From Beijerinckiaceae bacterium (GTDB taxonomy: Bacteria; Pseudomonadota; Alphaproteobacteria; Rhizobiales; Beijerinckiaceae), in assembly GCA_947452455.1 (NCBI GenBank), contig CANGBX010000001.1:434001-498000 (forward strand): a DNA stretch of 64,000 nt, written 5' to 3'. The position numbers and the translations under genes were made by a program. Each line of letters begins with the position of its first letter. Positions within the stretch are counted from its first letter, which is position 1. This document shows positions 24,382-33,889 of the stretch, piece by piece. The notes under the pieces are model-generated. The model saw nothing but the letters and a program-made list of their open reading frames with translations. It was not told the DNA's origin and ran no database searches.

Positions 24382-25458
24382 ATGATTTGGGCTGCTTTTG
24401 CTGTGATGACTGGGGCCGTTGTATTGGGCGTGCTCTGGCCCCTAAGCCGGGCGCGGGCGACCTCTGCGCGCGCGCCCGATATTGCTTTCTATCATTCGCA
24501 GGTCGAAGAGATTGAGCGCGATCTCTCTCTGGGCCTTCTCACCCGCGAAGATGCTGATGCCGCCAAAGCGGAAGCGGGTCGCCGCTTGCTGCACAATGCG
24601 GGCGCGCCCGACGTGCAGGGTTCCTCGCGCATGGCTGTGCGTGCGGCCGCTGTCTTTGCGCTGGTTGCCATCCCTGCGCTTTCGCTCTCGCTTTATTCTT
24701 GGCTTGGCAATCCGGATACGCCGGACCTGCCGCTTCAAGCGCGCGTAGAAGAACGCGAAGGCAATGCCGAACTCATGTCGGCCATCGCCAAGATTGAACA
24801 GCATCTGGCTGCCAATCCCGAGGATGGGCGCGGCTGGGAGATTATCGGCCCCGTCTATATGAAGCTTGGCCGCTATGAAGAAGCTGCGCGCGCCTTTGGC
24901 AATGCGGGGCGTATTCTGGGTGACACGCCGGACCGTTTGGTCGCGCAGGGCGAGTCACTTGTTTATGCCGCGCAAGAGCGTGTAACGCCGGAAGCAGCCG
25001 AGATTTTCGAGAAAGCGCTCAATCTGCGCGAAGGCCACCCCGTTGCTTATTTCTATTTGGCGCTGGCACGCGAGCAGGTGGGCGACAAGGATGGCGCGCT
25101 GGAAGCCTATACCAATCTCGCGCGGGGCACGCCCCCCGATGCGCCCTGGCAATCAGCGGTGCGTGCGCGCATTGTGGCACTCGGTGGCCGGATTGAGGCG
25201 ATTGAAGCCGTGCAAAATGCGATGCCGGCTGAACAGCAGGCGATGATCCGCGCTATGGTGGACCAGCTCGCTGGCCGTCTGGAACATGATGGCAGTGATG
25301 CGGAAGGCTGGCTGCGTCTCATCCGCTCTTATTCTGTTTTGCGCGAAACGGATCTGGCGAAATCGGCACTCACCAAAGCGCGCGCGGCTTTGGCGCAAAA
25401 TGCGGATGGTTTGAAGCGCGTGAATGCTTTGGCTGACGAACTTGGATTGAAAGGCTGA
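24382..25458 (+). CDS. ccmI: Cytochrome c biogenesis protein CcmI (CycH)
   Basis: The product is 358 residues. A first membrane helix is at the extreme N-terminus (WAAFAVMTGAVVLGVLWPL), followed by the CcmI helix YHSQVEEIERDLSLGLLTREDADAAKAEAGRRLL. A second helix is at about 92-112 and a TPR-containing periplasmic region follows (NPEDGRGWEIIGPVYMKLGRYEEAARAF, PVAYFYLALAREQVGDKDGALEAY). CcmI holds apocytochrome c for haem attachment. It is first in a ccmI-ccmE-ccmF-ccmH operon (cycHJKL), with a 2-base gap to ccmE. Confidence 0.92.
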   Translation: MIWAAFAVMTGAVVLGVLWPLSRARATSARAPDIAFYHSQVEEIERDLSLGLLTREDADAAKAEAGRRLLHNAGAPDVQGSSRMAVRAAAVFALVAIPALSLSLYSWLGNPDTPDLPLQARVEEREGNAELMSAIAKIEQHLAANPEDGRGWEIIGPVYMKLGRYEEAARAFGNAGRILGDTPDRLVAQGESLVYAAQERVTPEAAEIFEKALNLREGHPVAYFYLALAREQVGDKDGALEAYTNLARGTPPDAPWQSAVRARIVALGGRIEAIEAVQNAMPAEQQAMIRAMVDQLAGRLEHDGSDAEGWLRLIRSYSVLRETDLAKSALTKARAALAQNADGLKRVNALADELGLKG

Positions 25459-25460
25459 CC

Positions 25461-25919
25461 ATGACCCGCAAGGGCCGCCGCCTCACCCTGATTGCCGCCG
25501 CCCTTGCCGTGATCGGCGTGGCGATCGGCTTGGCATTGTTTGCATTCCGCGACGGCGTTGTGTTTTTCGTCACGCCCAGCGAATTGGCGGCCAAGACGGC
25601 AGAGATGCGCCCCAACGCGCGTATGCGCATTGGCGGGCTTGTGTTGCCGGGCTCCGTGCAAAAGGCCGACGAGCGGCATGTGAGCTTTGCCATCACCGAC
25701 AACCAGACAGAGGTAAAAGTCACTTATACGGGGCTTTTACCGGATCTCTTCCGCGAAGGCCAAGGTGTTGTCGCGGAAGGCCAGCTGATCAATGGCGTGT
25801 TTCGCGCTGATAGCGTGCTCGCCAAACATGATGAAAAATATATGCCGCGCGAAGTGGCTGATTCCCTGAAACAGCAAGGTGTCTGGAACGACGGTTCCGG
25901 CAAACAAGAGAAGAAGTGA
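25461..25919 (+). CDS. ccmE: Cytochrome c maturation haem chaperone CcmE (CycJ)
   Basis: The product is 152 residues. An N-terminal signal anchor (LIAAALAVIGVAIGLALFAF) is followed by the OB-fold periplasmic domain (RIGGLVLPGSV, FAITDNQTEVKVTYTG, LLPDLFREGQGVVAEG). The covalent haem-binding His is present in LAKHDEKYMP, and the tail is short and polar. CcmE receives haem from the CcmABCD complex and passes it to CcmF/H. Those upstream genes are not in this window. Confidence 0.95.
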   Translation: MTRKGRRLTLIAAALAVIGVAIGLALFAFRDGVVFFVTPSELAAKTAEMRPNARMRIGGLVLPGSVQKADERHVSFAITDNQTEVKVTYTGLLPDLFREGQGVVAEGQLINGVFRADSVLAKHDEKYMPREVADSLKQQGVWNDGSGKQEKK

Positions 25920-25929
25920 GGGGACGCGC

Positions 25930-27903
25930 ATGATCGTCGAGATTGGACATTATGCGCTTGTTCTGGCTCTGGCTCTGGCCATTGTGCAGGGCTTGGCGCC
26001 GCTGGTCGGCGCAATCCGCCATGATGGAGCGCTCATGGCGATGGCGCAGCCCGCCGCTGTGATGCAATTCCTGCTCATCGGCATGTCTTTTGCCGCATTG
26101 GCCTATGCCTATGTCACGTCCGATTTCTCGGTTGTGAATGTGTTTGAAAATTCCCATTCGCTGAAGCCGATGATTTATAAAATCTCGGGTGTGTGGGGAA
26201 ACCATGAAGGCTCGATGCTTTTGTGGGTTCTGATTCTGGCTTTGTTTGGCGCAACGGTTGCTTTGTTTTCGCGCGGCATGCCCGATGATTTGCGCGCCCT
26301 TGTGCTCTCCGTACAAAGCTGGATTGCAGCAGCCTTTCTGCTCTTCGTTCTGCTGACCTCCAATCCATTTGCGCGATTGAATCCGGCGCCGCTTGATGGG
26401 CGTGATCTCAACCCGCTGTTGCAAGATCCGGGTCTCGCCATTCATCCCCCGCTCCTCTACATCGGCTATGTCGGCTTATCGATCACCTTCTCTTTTGCGG
26501 CTGCTGCACTGATCTCGGGTCGGATTGATGCGGCTTGGGCGCGCTATATTCGCCCTTGGACTTTGGGGGCTTGGGTCTTTCTGACGCTTGGCATCGCGAT
26601 GGGCTCTTACTGGGCCTATTACACTTTGGGGTGGGGCGGCTTCTGGTTCTGGGATCCGGTGGAAAATGCGTCCCTCATGCCATGGCTTGCTGCCACGGCT
26701 TTGCTGCATAGTGCGGCGGTGATGGAAAAGCGCGATGCGCTGAAAATCTGGACAATCTTTCTGGCAATCCTGGCTTTCTCGCTCTCGCTGTTGGGAACAT
26801 TCCTTGTGCGCTCGGGCGTGCTGACATCTGTCCACTCTTTTGCGACTGATCCGCAGCGTGGTGTTTTCATTCTCGCCATTCTCGTTTTCTTCATTGGCGG
26901 CTCACTTGCGCTGTTTGCTTTGCGTGCGTCTGCGCTGAAGCCCGGCGGTATTTTTGCACCTGTCTCGCGCGAGGGCGCGCTGGTGCTCAACAATCTGCTG
27001 CTGACGACAAGCTGCGCCACCGTTTTTATCGGCACGCTTTATCCGCTGGCGCTGGAAGCTGTGACGGGTGAGAAAATCTCGGTCGGCGCGCCGTTTTTCA
27101 ATCTAACTTTCGGCCCGCTGTTCATCCCGATCATTCTGGCCATGCCGTTTGGGCAAATGCTCGCATGGAAGCGCGGCGACTTGTTGGGTGCTGCGCAGCG
27201 CCTTGTCTTGGCCTGTGCGCTCGGCCTAGCTGGCATGGTGGTGCTTTATGCTTTGCGTGGCGGCTCGGTTGTGCCTGCCATTCTGGCGGGACTTGCGGTC
27301 TATCTGACTGTCGGTTCTTTCGTTGAAGTCTATGGCCGCCTGCGCAATGCGCAAAATGCGTCGTCATTTTTTGCCCGCGCAAAAGGCCTGCCGCGTTCGG
27401 CTTGGGGTACGGCCATTGCTCATGCGGGTGTTGGGCTCACGTTGTTCGGGCTCGCTGCGACCGGCTGGGGTGTTGAGCGCATTGTCTCAGCCAAGATCAA
27501 TGAGCCTGTGCTTGTTGGCCCCTATGAAGTGGTCGTGACCGATATCGCGCCGCGCGATGGTTCGAATTACAAAGATCTCGTTGCCCATACGCAAATCCGC
27601 GAAGGTGGCCGTGTGGTAGCGGAAATGGATCCCTCACGTCGCTCTTTCACCACACGCACCATGGTGCGCACGGAGGCCGGCATTGTGACGCTGGGCTTAG
27701 GCCAAGTTTACATGAACATTGCCGATGTGCGCATTGATGGCGCGATTGATCTGCGCCTGTACTGGAAACCCTATGTGGCGCTGATCTGGCTTGGTGCTTT
27801 GGTCATGTCGCTGGGCGGGCTTTTGTCCATGTCGGATCGGCGGTTGCGCATTGGTATTGCCAAACGCGCGGCGGCGCGCATGCAGCCAGCAGCCGCGGAG
27901 TGA
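25930..27903 (+). CDS. ccmF: Cytochrome c haem lyase subunit CcmF (CycK)
   Basis: Start ATG 25930 follows gaggggac; the product is 657 residues, the normal length. It is a polytopic membrane protein with about 15 helices. The WWD-type haem-handling domain is intact: WGGFWFWDPVENASLMPWL. Conserved His appear in WGNHEGSMLLWV and HPPLLYIGYVG. Near the C-terminus, the periplasmic domain (PYEVVVTDIAPRDGSNY) precedes the last helix. It ligates haem to the CxxCH motifs of c-type cytochromes such as CcoO and CcoP encoded later in the window. Confidence 0.95.
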   Translation: MIVEIGHYALVLALALAIVQGLAPLVGAIRHDGALMAMAQPAAVMQFLLIGMSFAALAYAYVTSDFSVVNVFENSHSLKPMIYKISGVWGNHEGSMLLWVLILALFGATVALFSRGMPDDLRALVLSVQSWIAAAFLLFVLLTSNPFARLNPAPLDGRDLNPLLQDPGLAIHPPLLYIGYVGLSITFSFAAAALISGRIDAAWARYIRPWTLGAWVFLTLGIAMGSYWAYYTLGWGGFWFWDPVENASLMPWLAATALLHSAAVMEKRDALKIWTIFLAILAFSLSLLGTFLVRSGVLTSVHSFATDPQRGVFILAILVFFIGGSLALFALRASALKPGGIFAPVSREGALVLNNLLLTTSCATVFIGTLYPLALEAVTGEKISVGAPFFNLTFGPLFIPIILAMPFGQMLAWKRGDLLGAAQRLVLACALGLAGMVVLYALRGGSVVPAILAGLAVYLTVGSFVEVYGRLRNAQNASSFFARAKGLPRSAWGTAIAHAGVGLTLFGLAATGWGVERIVSAKINEPVLVGPYEVVVTDIAPRDGSNYKDLVAHTQIREGGRVVAEMDPSRRSFTTRTMVRTEAGIVTLGLGQVYMNIADVRIDGAIDLRLYWKPYVALIWLGALVMSLGGLLSMSDRRLRIGIAKRAAARMQPAAAE

Positions 27904-27908
27904 GGCCG

Positions 27909-28376
27909 ATGCGTTTCGTCCTCGCGCTTTGTCTCGCCCTTTTGCCCTCGCTCGCGCTTGCAGTGCAGCCGGGTGAAATTCTGGCCGATCCCAAGCTTGA
28001 ATCCCGTGCGCGCGATATTTCCGCGGAGCTGCGCTGCCTCGTCTGCCAGAACCAATCCATTGATGATTCCGATGCGGCGCTTGCACGCGATTTGCGCATG
28101 CTGGTGCGCGAGCGACTGAAAGCGGGGGATAGCGACATAGAGGTGCGTGATTATCTGGTCGCGCGTTATGGCGATTTCATTCTCTTGAAGCCGCCGTTCA
28201 AGATGGAAACGCTTCTTTTGTGGTTGACGCCTTTCGCAGTTTTGCTGGCCGGTGCCGCAGCCTTGATCGCATTTTCCCGCCGTCGTCGCAGTGAGCCTGT
28301 GGCAGCGCAGGCTTTGTCGGAGGCAGAGAAACATCGCCTTCAAACTTTGCTCGGCCCGGACGGCGACAAGCCCTAA
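27909..28376 (+). CDS. ccmH: Cytochrome c maturation thiol-disulfide protein CcmH (CycL)
   Basis: From ATG 27909 the product is 155 residues; a GTG at 27900 overlapping the ccmF stop is the alternative. A signal peptide (LALCLALLPSLALA) precedes the redox motif LRCLVCQNQSIDDSDA with both Cys. A C-terminal membrane helix (LWLTPFAVLLAGAAALIAF) anchors it. It reduces apocytochrome Cys pairs with CcmG, which is not encoded here. It is the last gene of the cycHJKL set. Confidence 0.94.
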   Translation: MRFVLALCLALLPSLALAVQPGEILADPKLESRARDISAELRCLVCQNQSIDDSDAALARDLRMLVRERLKAGDSDIEVRDYLVARYGDFILLKPPFKMETLLLWLTPFAVLLAGAAALIAFSRRRRSEPVAAQALSEAEKHRLQTLLGPDGDKP

Positions 28377-28481
28377 AGCTGACTTTACGTTTTTATTTTC
28401 CCGACTGTTGCGCCGTTTTCCAAGCCCAAGCTGGAAAGAAAATCGATATGATTGGGTCTATGCGCATCCTGATGCTGGAAG

Positions 28482-31412
28482 ATGTTCTGGTGCCCCATGG
28501 CTGAGCCGCTTTGGACGCTCATAAAGACCGCGCCGCGCCTGTCTGATGCAAAGACGGCGCGCAGAAAATTGACGGATGTGTCAGCAGAAAAGCTGCTCGC
28601 GCCCATGCTGGCCGACAAACAATTCCGCGCCTTGATCGAAGCCATAGCGGATCATTCTCCTTATCTTTGGCAATTGGTTGCGGCCGATCCGCAGCGTCTC
28701 GTGCGTCTGGTCGAGAGCGCGCCCGATGTGGCGCTTGAGAGCATCTTGCGCAATGCTCGTGAGCGCACTCTTGCAGCGAGTGATGACGCGCGCATGATGG
28801 AAGTGTTGCGCCATGCCAAGCAAGAGGCGGCTCTTCTTATTGCTCTTGCTGATATCGGCGGCCTTTGGGATGTGATTGCTGTCACCAAAACTCTGTCGGA
28901 TTTTGCCGATTGCATGGTCTCTTGCGCTTTATCCTTCTTGCTGCGCGAGGCGGCGGGGGCGGGCAAGCTTGTTTTGCCCAATCCGCATGATCCGGAAGAG
29001 GGCTGCGGGGTTGTTGTTCTGGCGCTGGGCAAGCATGGCGCGCGCGAATTGAATTATTCGAGCGATATTGATCTCGTCATCTTCTTTGATCCGGATTCGT
29101 CCGCGCTCAACAAAGATGTCGAGCCCGGCCCGTTCTTTGTGCGCATGACCAAAAGTCTGTCGCGCCTATTGCAGGAGCGCACGGGGGATGGCTATGTTTT
29201 GCGCGTTGATTTGCGTTTGCGCCCTGACCCCGGCTCTACGGCTGTGGCTATTTCTCTGCCGGCGGCATTTTCCTATTATGAAAATCTCGGACAGAATTGG
29301 GAGCGTGCAGCGCTGATCAAGGCGCGGCCTGTGGCGGGTGACAAGCCGCTGGGGACACAATTTCTGGCAGATCTTGCACCTTTTATCTGGCGCAAATATT
29401 TCGATTATGGAGCTATTGCCGATATTCACGCGATGAAGCGCCAGATTCATGCGGTGCGCGGTCATGCCGAAGTGAAGGTCGAGGGGCATGATGTGAAACT
29501 CGGTCGCGGCGGAATTCGTGAAGTCGAGTTTTTTGTCCAGACACAGCAATTGATTTTTGGTGGTCGCCGCCTGCAATTGCGTGGTGCACGAACGCTCGAC
29601 ATGTTGAGGGAATTGTCGGTCGATGGCTGGGTGACCAAAGAAGCGGTCAAAGATCTTTCTGGGGCTTATGCATTTCTGCGGATGGTTGAGCACCGTTTGC
29701 AAATGGTTGCTGATGAACAGACACAGCGCCTGCCCTCTGACACTGCACAACTGGAGCGCTTTGCGCGTTTTTGTGGCTTTGCCAATCTTGCCAAATTCTC
29801 TGACGCTTTGATCAAAGACATGCGCAAGGTCGAGAAACATTATGCGCGTTTGTTCGAACATGCGCAGGGGCTCGACACGCAATCGGGCTCTCTGGTGTTT
29901 ACAGGCGTGACGGATGATCCCGATACGCTTGAGACATTGCGCGCCATGGGGTTCACAGATCCCGCTTCGGTAGCAGAAACCATTCGTGGCTGGCATTTTG
30001 GTCGCCGCTCAGCCGTGCAATCACCGCGCGCGCGAGAAGTGCTGACCGAGCTTGTGCCGGCACTTTTGGAATCTTTTGCAGGAAGTGGCGACCCTGATTC
30101 AGCGCTGGCTGCTTTTGACACAGCGATGGGCCATATGCCGGCTGCAATCGAGCTTTTCTCGATTTTGAAAAGCCATGCTTCTGTGCGTGATCTTTTTGGC
30201 GATATTTTGGGTGGTGCGCCGCGTTTGGCTCAAGTGGTAGCACAGCGCCCGCATGTGCTTGATGCAGCCATTGACCCCGCCTTGCTGACCTCAGCATCAG
30301 ATGAAAGCAGCTATGCGCGCCGCGCCACAAATATCATGCGCCCGCCCGAGCGGATGGAAGAGTTTTTGGACAATGCGCGCGATATGCTGCTGGAAGAGAG
30401 TTTCCTGATCGGCGTGCGCACACTCTCCGGCATGATTGCGCCCGAAGCTGCGGGCCCGGCTTATACTGCGCTCGCGGCCAGCCTCATCCGTGCATCGCTT
30501 TCGCAAGTGGAGGCGGTCTTTGCCGCCGAATATGGTCGCGTACCGGACGGGCGCTGCATTGTTGTCGGCATGGGCAAACTCGGCTCGCGCGAAATGACGG
30601 CGACCTCCGATCTTGATCTAGTGCTCATCTATGATTTCGATGCGCAGCGCCCCGAGTCGGATGGGCCAAAGCCTTTGCATGCCGTGCAATATTATACGCG
30701 CCTCACGCAGCGCCTTGTTTCCGCACTCACCGTCGCGACACGGCGCGGGCGTCTTTATGACGTTGACTTGCGTTTGCGCCCGTCGGGCGGCAAAGGCCCT
30801 CTGGCAACACAATGGGAGAGTTTTGTCGATTACCAGCTCACCGAAGCGGAGACTTGGGAGCATATGGCGCTGACCCGCGCGCGGCCTGTGGCGGGTGATG
30901 ACAGTTTATGCGCCGAATTTGAAAAGGGTGTGGCCTCTATAATCGGGAACAGACGCTCATCGGTTGAATTGCGGAACGCAGTTACAGATATGCGCGCACT
31001 CATTGCGAAGGAAAAAGGTGACAACCAGATCTGGGATTTGAAACTCGTGCGCGGTGGCATGATGGATATTGAATTCATCGCGCAATATCTGGCTTTAAAT
31101 CATGCGCATCAAATACCGGATATGATCCATGTCGGGACGGCTGACATTTTGCGGTCTGCCACGCGCGAAGGTGTGCTTGATCCCGAGCAGGGTGAGCAGC
31201 TGATTTCAGCGCATCGGCTTTATACGATTTTGATGCAAATGTTCCGTCTGGCGACAGAGGGTAGTTTTGATCCGGCGCGGATGGCAGAGGGCGTTTTGCG
31301 CCGCATTGCCGCGGCTGCCGATTTGCCGGATTTTCGTTTGCTCGAGAGCAATCTGGCCGAGATGCGTGCGGCCGTGCGTATTCATTTCGAAAAGATTCTC
31401 GGGAAAGTGTGA
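28482..31412 (+). CDS. glnE: Bifunctional glutamine synthetase adenylyltransferase/adenylyl-removing enzyme
   Basis: The product is 976 residues from ATG 28482; Met at 28497 is a possible alternative. Two nucleotidyltransferase domains are visible, each with a G-S/E-x-D-x-D core: GARELNYSSDIDLVIFF around residue 190 and KLGSREMTATSDLDLVLIY around 700. Each is followed by a helical domain with RLRPDPGSTA or RLRPSGGKGPLAT. A regulatory linker lies between. The enzyme adds and removes AMP on glutamine synthetase in response to PII and glutamine. Both active sites look intact. Confidence 0.95.
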   Translation: MFWCPMAEPLWTLIKTAPRLSDAKTARRKLTDVSAEKLLAPMLADKQFRALIEAIADHSPYLWQLVAADPQRLVRLVESAPDVALESILRNARERTLAASDDARMMEVLRHAKQEAALLIALADIGGLWDVIAVTKTLSDFADCMVSCALSFLLREAAGAGKLVLPNPHDPEEGCGVVVLALGKHGARELNYSSDIDLVIFFDPDSSALNKDVEPGPFFVRMTKSLSRLLQERTGDGYVLRVDLRLRPDPGSTAVAISLPAAFSYYENLGQNWERAALIKARPVAGDKPLGTQFLADLAPFIWRKYFDYGAIADIHAMKRQIHAVRGHAEVKVEGHDVKLGRGGIREVEFFVQTQQLIFGGRRLQLRGARTLDMLRELSVDGWVTKEAVKDLSGAYAFLRMVEHRLQMVADEQTQRLPSDTAQLERFARFCGFANLAKFSDALIKDMRKVEKHYARLFEHAQGLDTQSGSLVFTGVTDDPDTLETLRAMGFTDPASVAETIRGWHFGRRSAVQSPRAREVLTELVPALLESFAGSGDPDSALAAFDTAMGHMPAAIELFSILKSHASVRDLFGDILGGAPRLAQVVAQRPHVLDAAIDPALLTSASDESSYARRATNIMRPPERMEEFLDNARDMLLEESFLIGVRTLSGMIAPEAAGPAYTALAASLIRASLSQVEAVFAAEYGRVPDGRCIVVGMGKLGSREMTATSDLDLVLIYDFDAQRPESDGPKPLHAVQYYTRLTQRLVSALTVATRRGRLYDVDLRLRPSGGKGPLATQWESFVDYQLTEAETWEHMALTRARPVAGDDSLCAEFEKGVASIIGNRRSSVELRNAVTDMRALIAKEKGDNQIWDLKLVRGGMMDIEFIAQYLALNHAHQIPDMIHVGTADILRSATREGVLDPEQGEQLISAHRLYTILMQMFRLATEGSFDPARMAEGVLRRIAAAADLPDFRLLESNLAEMRAAVRIHFEKILGKV

Positions 31413-33701
31413 TCAGCTGGCGACGCGCAAATCACTTTGTGCGGGGCGTGCCATATTGATCGGCAGGCGGATGCGCACAATCGTACCAGCACCCAGACTC
31501 GAGCGCAGCGTCAAAGCACCGCCATGCAGTTCGATCAGCGAGCGCGCAATGGCAAGGCCAAGGCCCGAGCCCTTATTGCCATTTTCAAGCGGTGAGTCGA
31601 CTTGTGCGAAGGGGCGGCCGAGTTTTGGCAGAATGTCTGGTGCAATGCCCACGCCTGTATCTTCCACATAGAGCACCAATTCATCTTCATCGACGCGTGA
31701 GCGCAGCGAGATGCGCCCCCCATCCGGCGTGAATTTCACTGAATTGCGCAAGAGTGAGACGAGGACTTTTTCAATCGCGTTGCGATCGGCAAAGACTTTT
31801 GTATTGGGCAGGCTCTCGGCTTCGAGCTTGATGTTTTTTTCTTCTGCCGCCAGCCGCAGCGCCTCGATGGCGCGTGAGACGGCAGCATCGATCTCGAACC
31901 GTTCCGGATGCAGCGTGACTTTGCCAGATTCCAGTCGTGACATATCGAGCACGTCGGAGATCACGCCAAGCAAATGCTGGCCGCTTTCGCGAATATGGCT
32001 CGAATAATCGACATATTTGGCGCAGCCCAGCGCACCAAACGTTTCGTGCTCCATCATTTCCGCAAAGCCGATGATGGCATTGAGCGGTGTGCGCAATTCA
32101 TGGCTCATATTGGCCAGGAATTCGCTCTTTGCACGGTTGGCTGTTTCAGCTTCAGCTTTTTGCTCGAGATATTTTTCAGCCAGGTCGGCAAGCTGCTGGG
32201 CTTGCGTTTCGAGCGTTTGGCGGGATTTGCGCAAATCGGCAATGGTTGCCATCAAGCGGCGTTCGGAATCGAGCAGGCGCTCTTCATGAATCTTGAGCTT
32301 GCTAATGTCGGTGCCGACCGAGACATAGCCGCCATCTTTGGTGCGGCGCTCGTTAATCTGCAACCAGCGACCATCTGTGAGGCGTGCTTCATAAGTGCGT
32401 GCCCCCGAGATCGGACGGGCACCTAGCGGAATCTGCGCTTGAATATTGGGTGAAGAGCCAGCCGCCATCAGATCGGCATAGGGCGTGCCGGAAATGGCAG
32501 CATCAGCAGGCAGATTGTGCAGGCTTTGGAATTTCGAATTGCACATGACGAGGCGATTGTCGGCATCCCACAGCACGAAAGCCTCGGAGATGGTTTCAAT
32601 CGCATCACGCAGGCGCATGTCTGCTGTTGCTGTGCGTTCGATCAGCGTCTTCTGGTCCGAAATATCCACCGCAATGCCGACGAGATGCGGATTAGCCTGC
32701 GCACCTTGGCGCATGATTTCAGCGCGCGCACGAATCCACAGCCATTCACCCTTGGCATTGCGCATGCGGAAAGCATGATCGAGCGCATTTGTTTGCGAGC
32801 TTGCCAGCATTTCCGCCATGGCATTCAAATCGCCATCGTCGGGATGCATCAAAGCGTTGACATCACCGAAGGACAAAAATTCTTCACTCTGTTCGAGGCC
32901 GAGAATGTCATACATGGAGCTCGACCAATAAATGCGGCCGCGCGCAATATCCCAATCCCACAGGCCGCAACGGCCGCGTGCGAGGGCTGCATCAAAGCGT
33001 TGGCGCAGGCCCGCACGCGCTTCTTCAGCTTCGGACCTTTGCGAGAATTCGCGCAAATAGGCCCGCGCACCGAATGCGATCAGGCTTAAGAAACCGATGA
33101 TGAGCAATGCGCTGTGCAAAACATCCATGCGCCAGGCGGAATAAACATCGCGCATCGGCTGGATGAGAGCGAGCTGGCCATAGGGCGCCTCCAGCGTGCG
33201 TACAGCAGCCAGCGCTTCGCGCCCGTCTGCCATGGTAATTTGCATGGCGCCAGCGGTGTCAGCAAAGAAGGTGAGCGGCTGCGTGCTGCCCATCACATCT
33301 TGCAGGTTAGCACCCGAGATTTGGCGTTGCGGCATTTGGTTGATCACCATGCCGCTTTCATTGGTGAGATAGATTTCGCGTCCATGAGCAAAGACGCGCG
33401 GCGCGAAAGCCGGTAGGGCCGTTTCGCTCTTGCGCGCAAGGAGATTCATTTCCGCCTTGAGGCCCGTTGCGACCATGTCGATTTCATCGACGGCTGCATC
33501 GTAAACCGCTTTGCGGCCTTCCATCGCATCATGCACGCCAAAAACGGAGAGGCAGATGGCTGCGAGAACGACAGTCAGAGGCAGGATGAATTGGCGCTGG
33601 AAATGCGTTGCAGACAGGCCAGCCATCGGTGAACTGCGTGTCGCAGTTTCCGTCTCAAATTCTGCGCGAGCAGAAAAAGTGGCTGCGTTTGCACGCGCCA
33701 T
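31413..33701 (-). CDS. pleC: PAS-domain membrane histidine kinase of the PleC/PdhS family
   Basis: The product is 762 residues. Two membrane segments (about 36-55 and 195-215) enclose a periplasmic domain. Then come two PAS domains (about 235-365, with DIARGRIYWSSSMYDILGLE, and 370-480). His ~533 lies in MSHELRTPLNAIIGFAEMM, followed by the PdhS-type YSSHIRESGQHLLGVISDVLDMSRLESG. The N box is SLLRNSVKF, G1 is EDTGVGI and G2 is GSGLGLAIA. No receiver domain is present. PleC acts on DivK in asymmetric cell division. As I recall, glnE and pleC are neighbours in rhizobia, which supports the name, but other PdhS kinases are possible. Confidence 0.72.
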   Translation of the reverse strand: MARANAATFSARAEFETETATRSSPMAGLSATHFQRQFILPLTVVLAAICLSVFGVHDAMEGRKAVYDAAVDEIDMVATGLKAEMNLLARKSETALPAFAPRVFAHGREIYLTNESGMVINQMPQRQISGANLQDVMGSTQPLTFFADTAGAMQITMADGREALAAVRTLEAPYGQLALIQPMRDVYSAWRMDVLHSALLIIGFLSLIAFGARAYLREFSQRSEAEEARAGLRQRFDAALARGRCGLWDWDIARGRIYWSSSMYDILGLEQSEEFLSFGDVNALMHPDDGDLNAMAEMLASSQTNALDHAFRMRNAKGEWLWIRARAEIMRQGAQANPHLVGIAVDISDQKTLIERTATADMRLRDAIETISEAFVLWDADNRLVMCNSKFQSLHNLPADAAISGTPYADLMAAGSSPNIQAQIPLGARPISGARTYEARLTDGRWLQINERRTKDGGYVSVGTDISKLKIHEERLLDSERRLMATIADLRKSRQTLETQAQQLADLAEKYLEQKAEAETANRAKSEFLANMSHELRTPLNAIIGFAEMMEHETFGALGCAKYVDYSSHIRESGQHLLGVISDVLDMSRLESGKVTLHPERFEIDAAVSRAIEALRLAAEEKNIKLEAESLPNTKVFADRNAIEKVLVSLLRNSVKFTPDGGRISLRSRVDEDELVLYVEDTGVGIAPDILPKLGRPFAQVDSPLENGNKGSGLGLAIARSLIELHGGALTLRSSLGAGTIVRIRLPINMARPAQSDLRVAS

Positions 33702-33804
33702 GCGTTGGCCCCCTCAAAGTCCGCTTCGGAGGAGCCAATGTGCCGCATCGCCACACCCCGAATCACTTCCCATCTGAATCGTTGCGAATCACTTTGTCCA
33801 CAAC

Positions 33805-33819
33805 TTAATGAATGGTTTA
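33805..33819. promoter_or_regulatory. CtrA-like box upstream of the pleC-like gene
   Basis: The 15-mer fits TTAA-N7-TTTA and matches the CtrA consensus TTAA-N7-TTAA at 7 of 8 positions. It lies 104-118 bases before the ATG of the PleC-like kinase in the 188-base gap after pepN. PleC belongs to the CtrA regulatory pathway, so a site here would make sense. A single imperfect match can easily occur by chance. Confidence 0.3.
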
Positions 33820-33852
33820 TGGAAATTTTTATCGGGTGAGCTTGTGCGGGGG

Positions 33853-33870
33853 CGGGATTTCAGAATCCCG
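33853..33870. other. Short hairpin downstream of pepN
   Basis: A perfect 7-base stem (cgggatt / aatcccg) with a 4-base loop lies 20 bases past the pepN stop in the direction of pepN transcription. No U-run follows, so it is not a classical intrinsic terminator. It may simply stabilise the mRNA end. Confidence 0.35.
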
Positions 33871-33889
33871 TTGGGACTCAGGCGACTCT

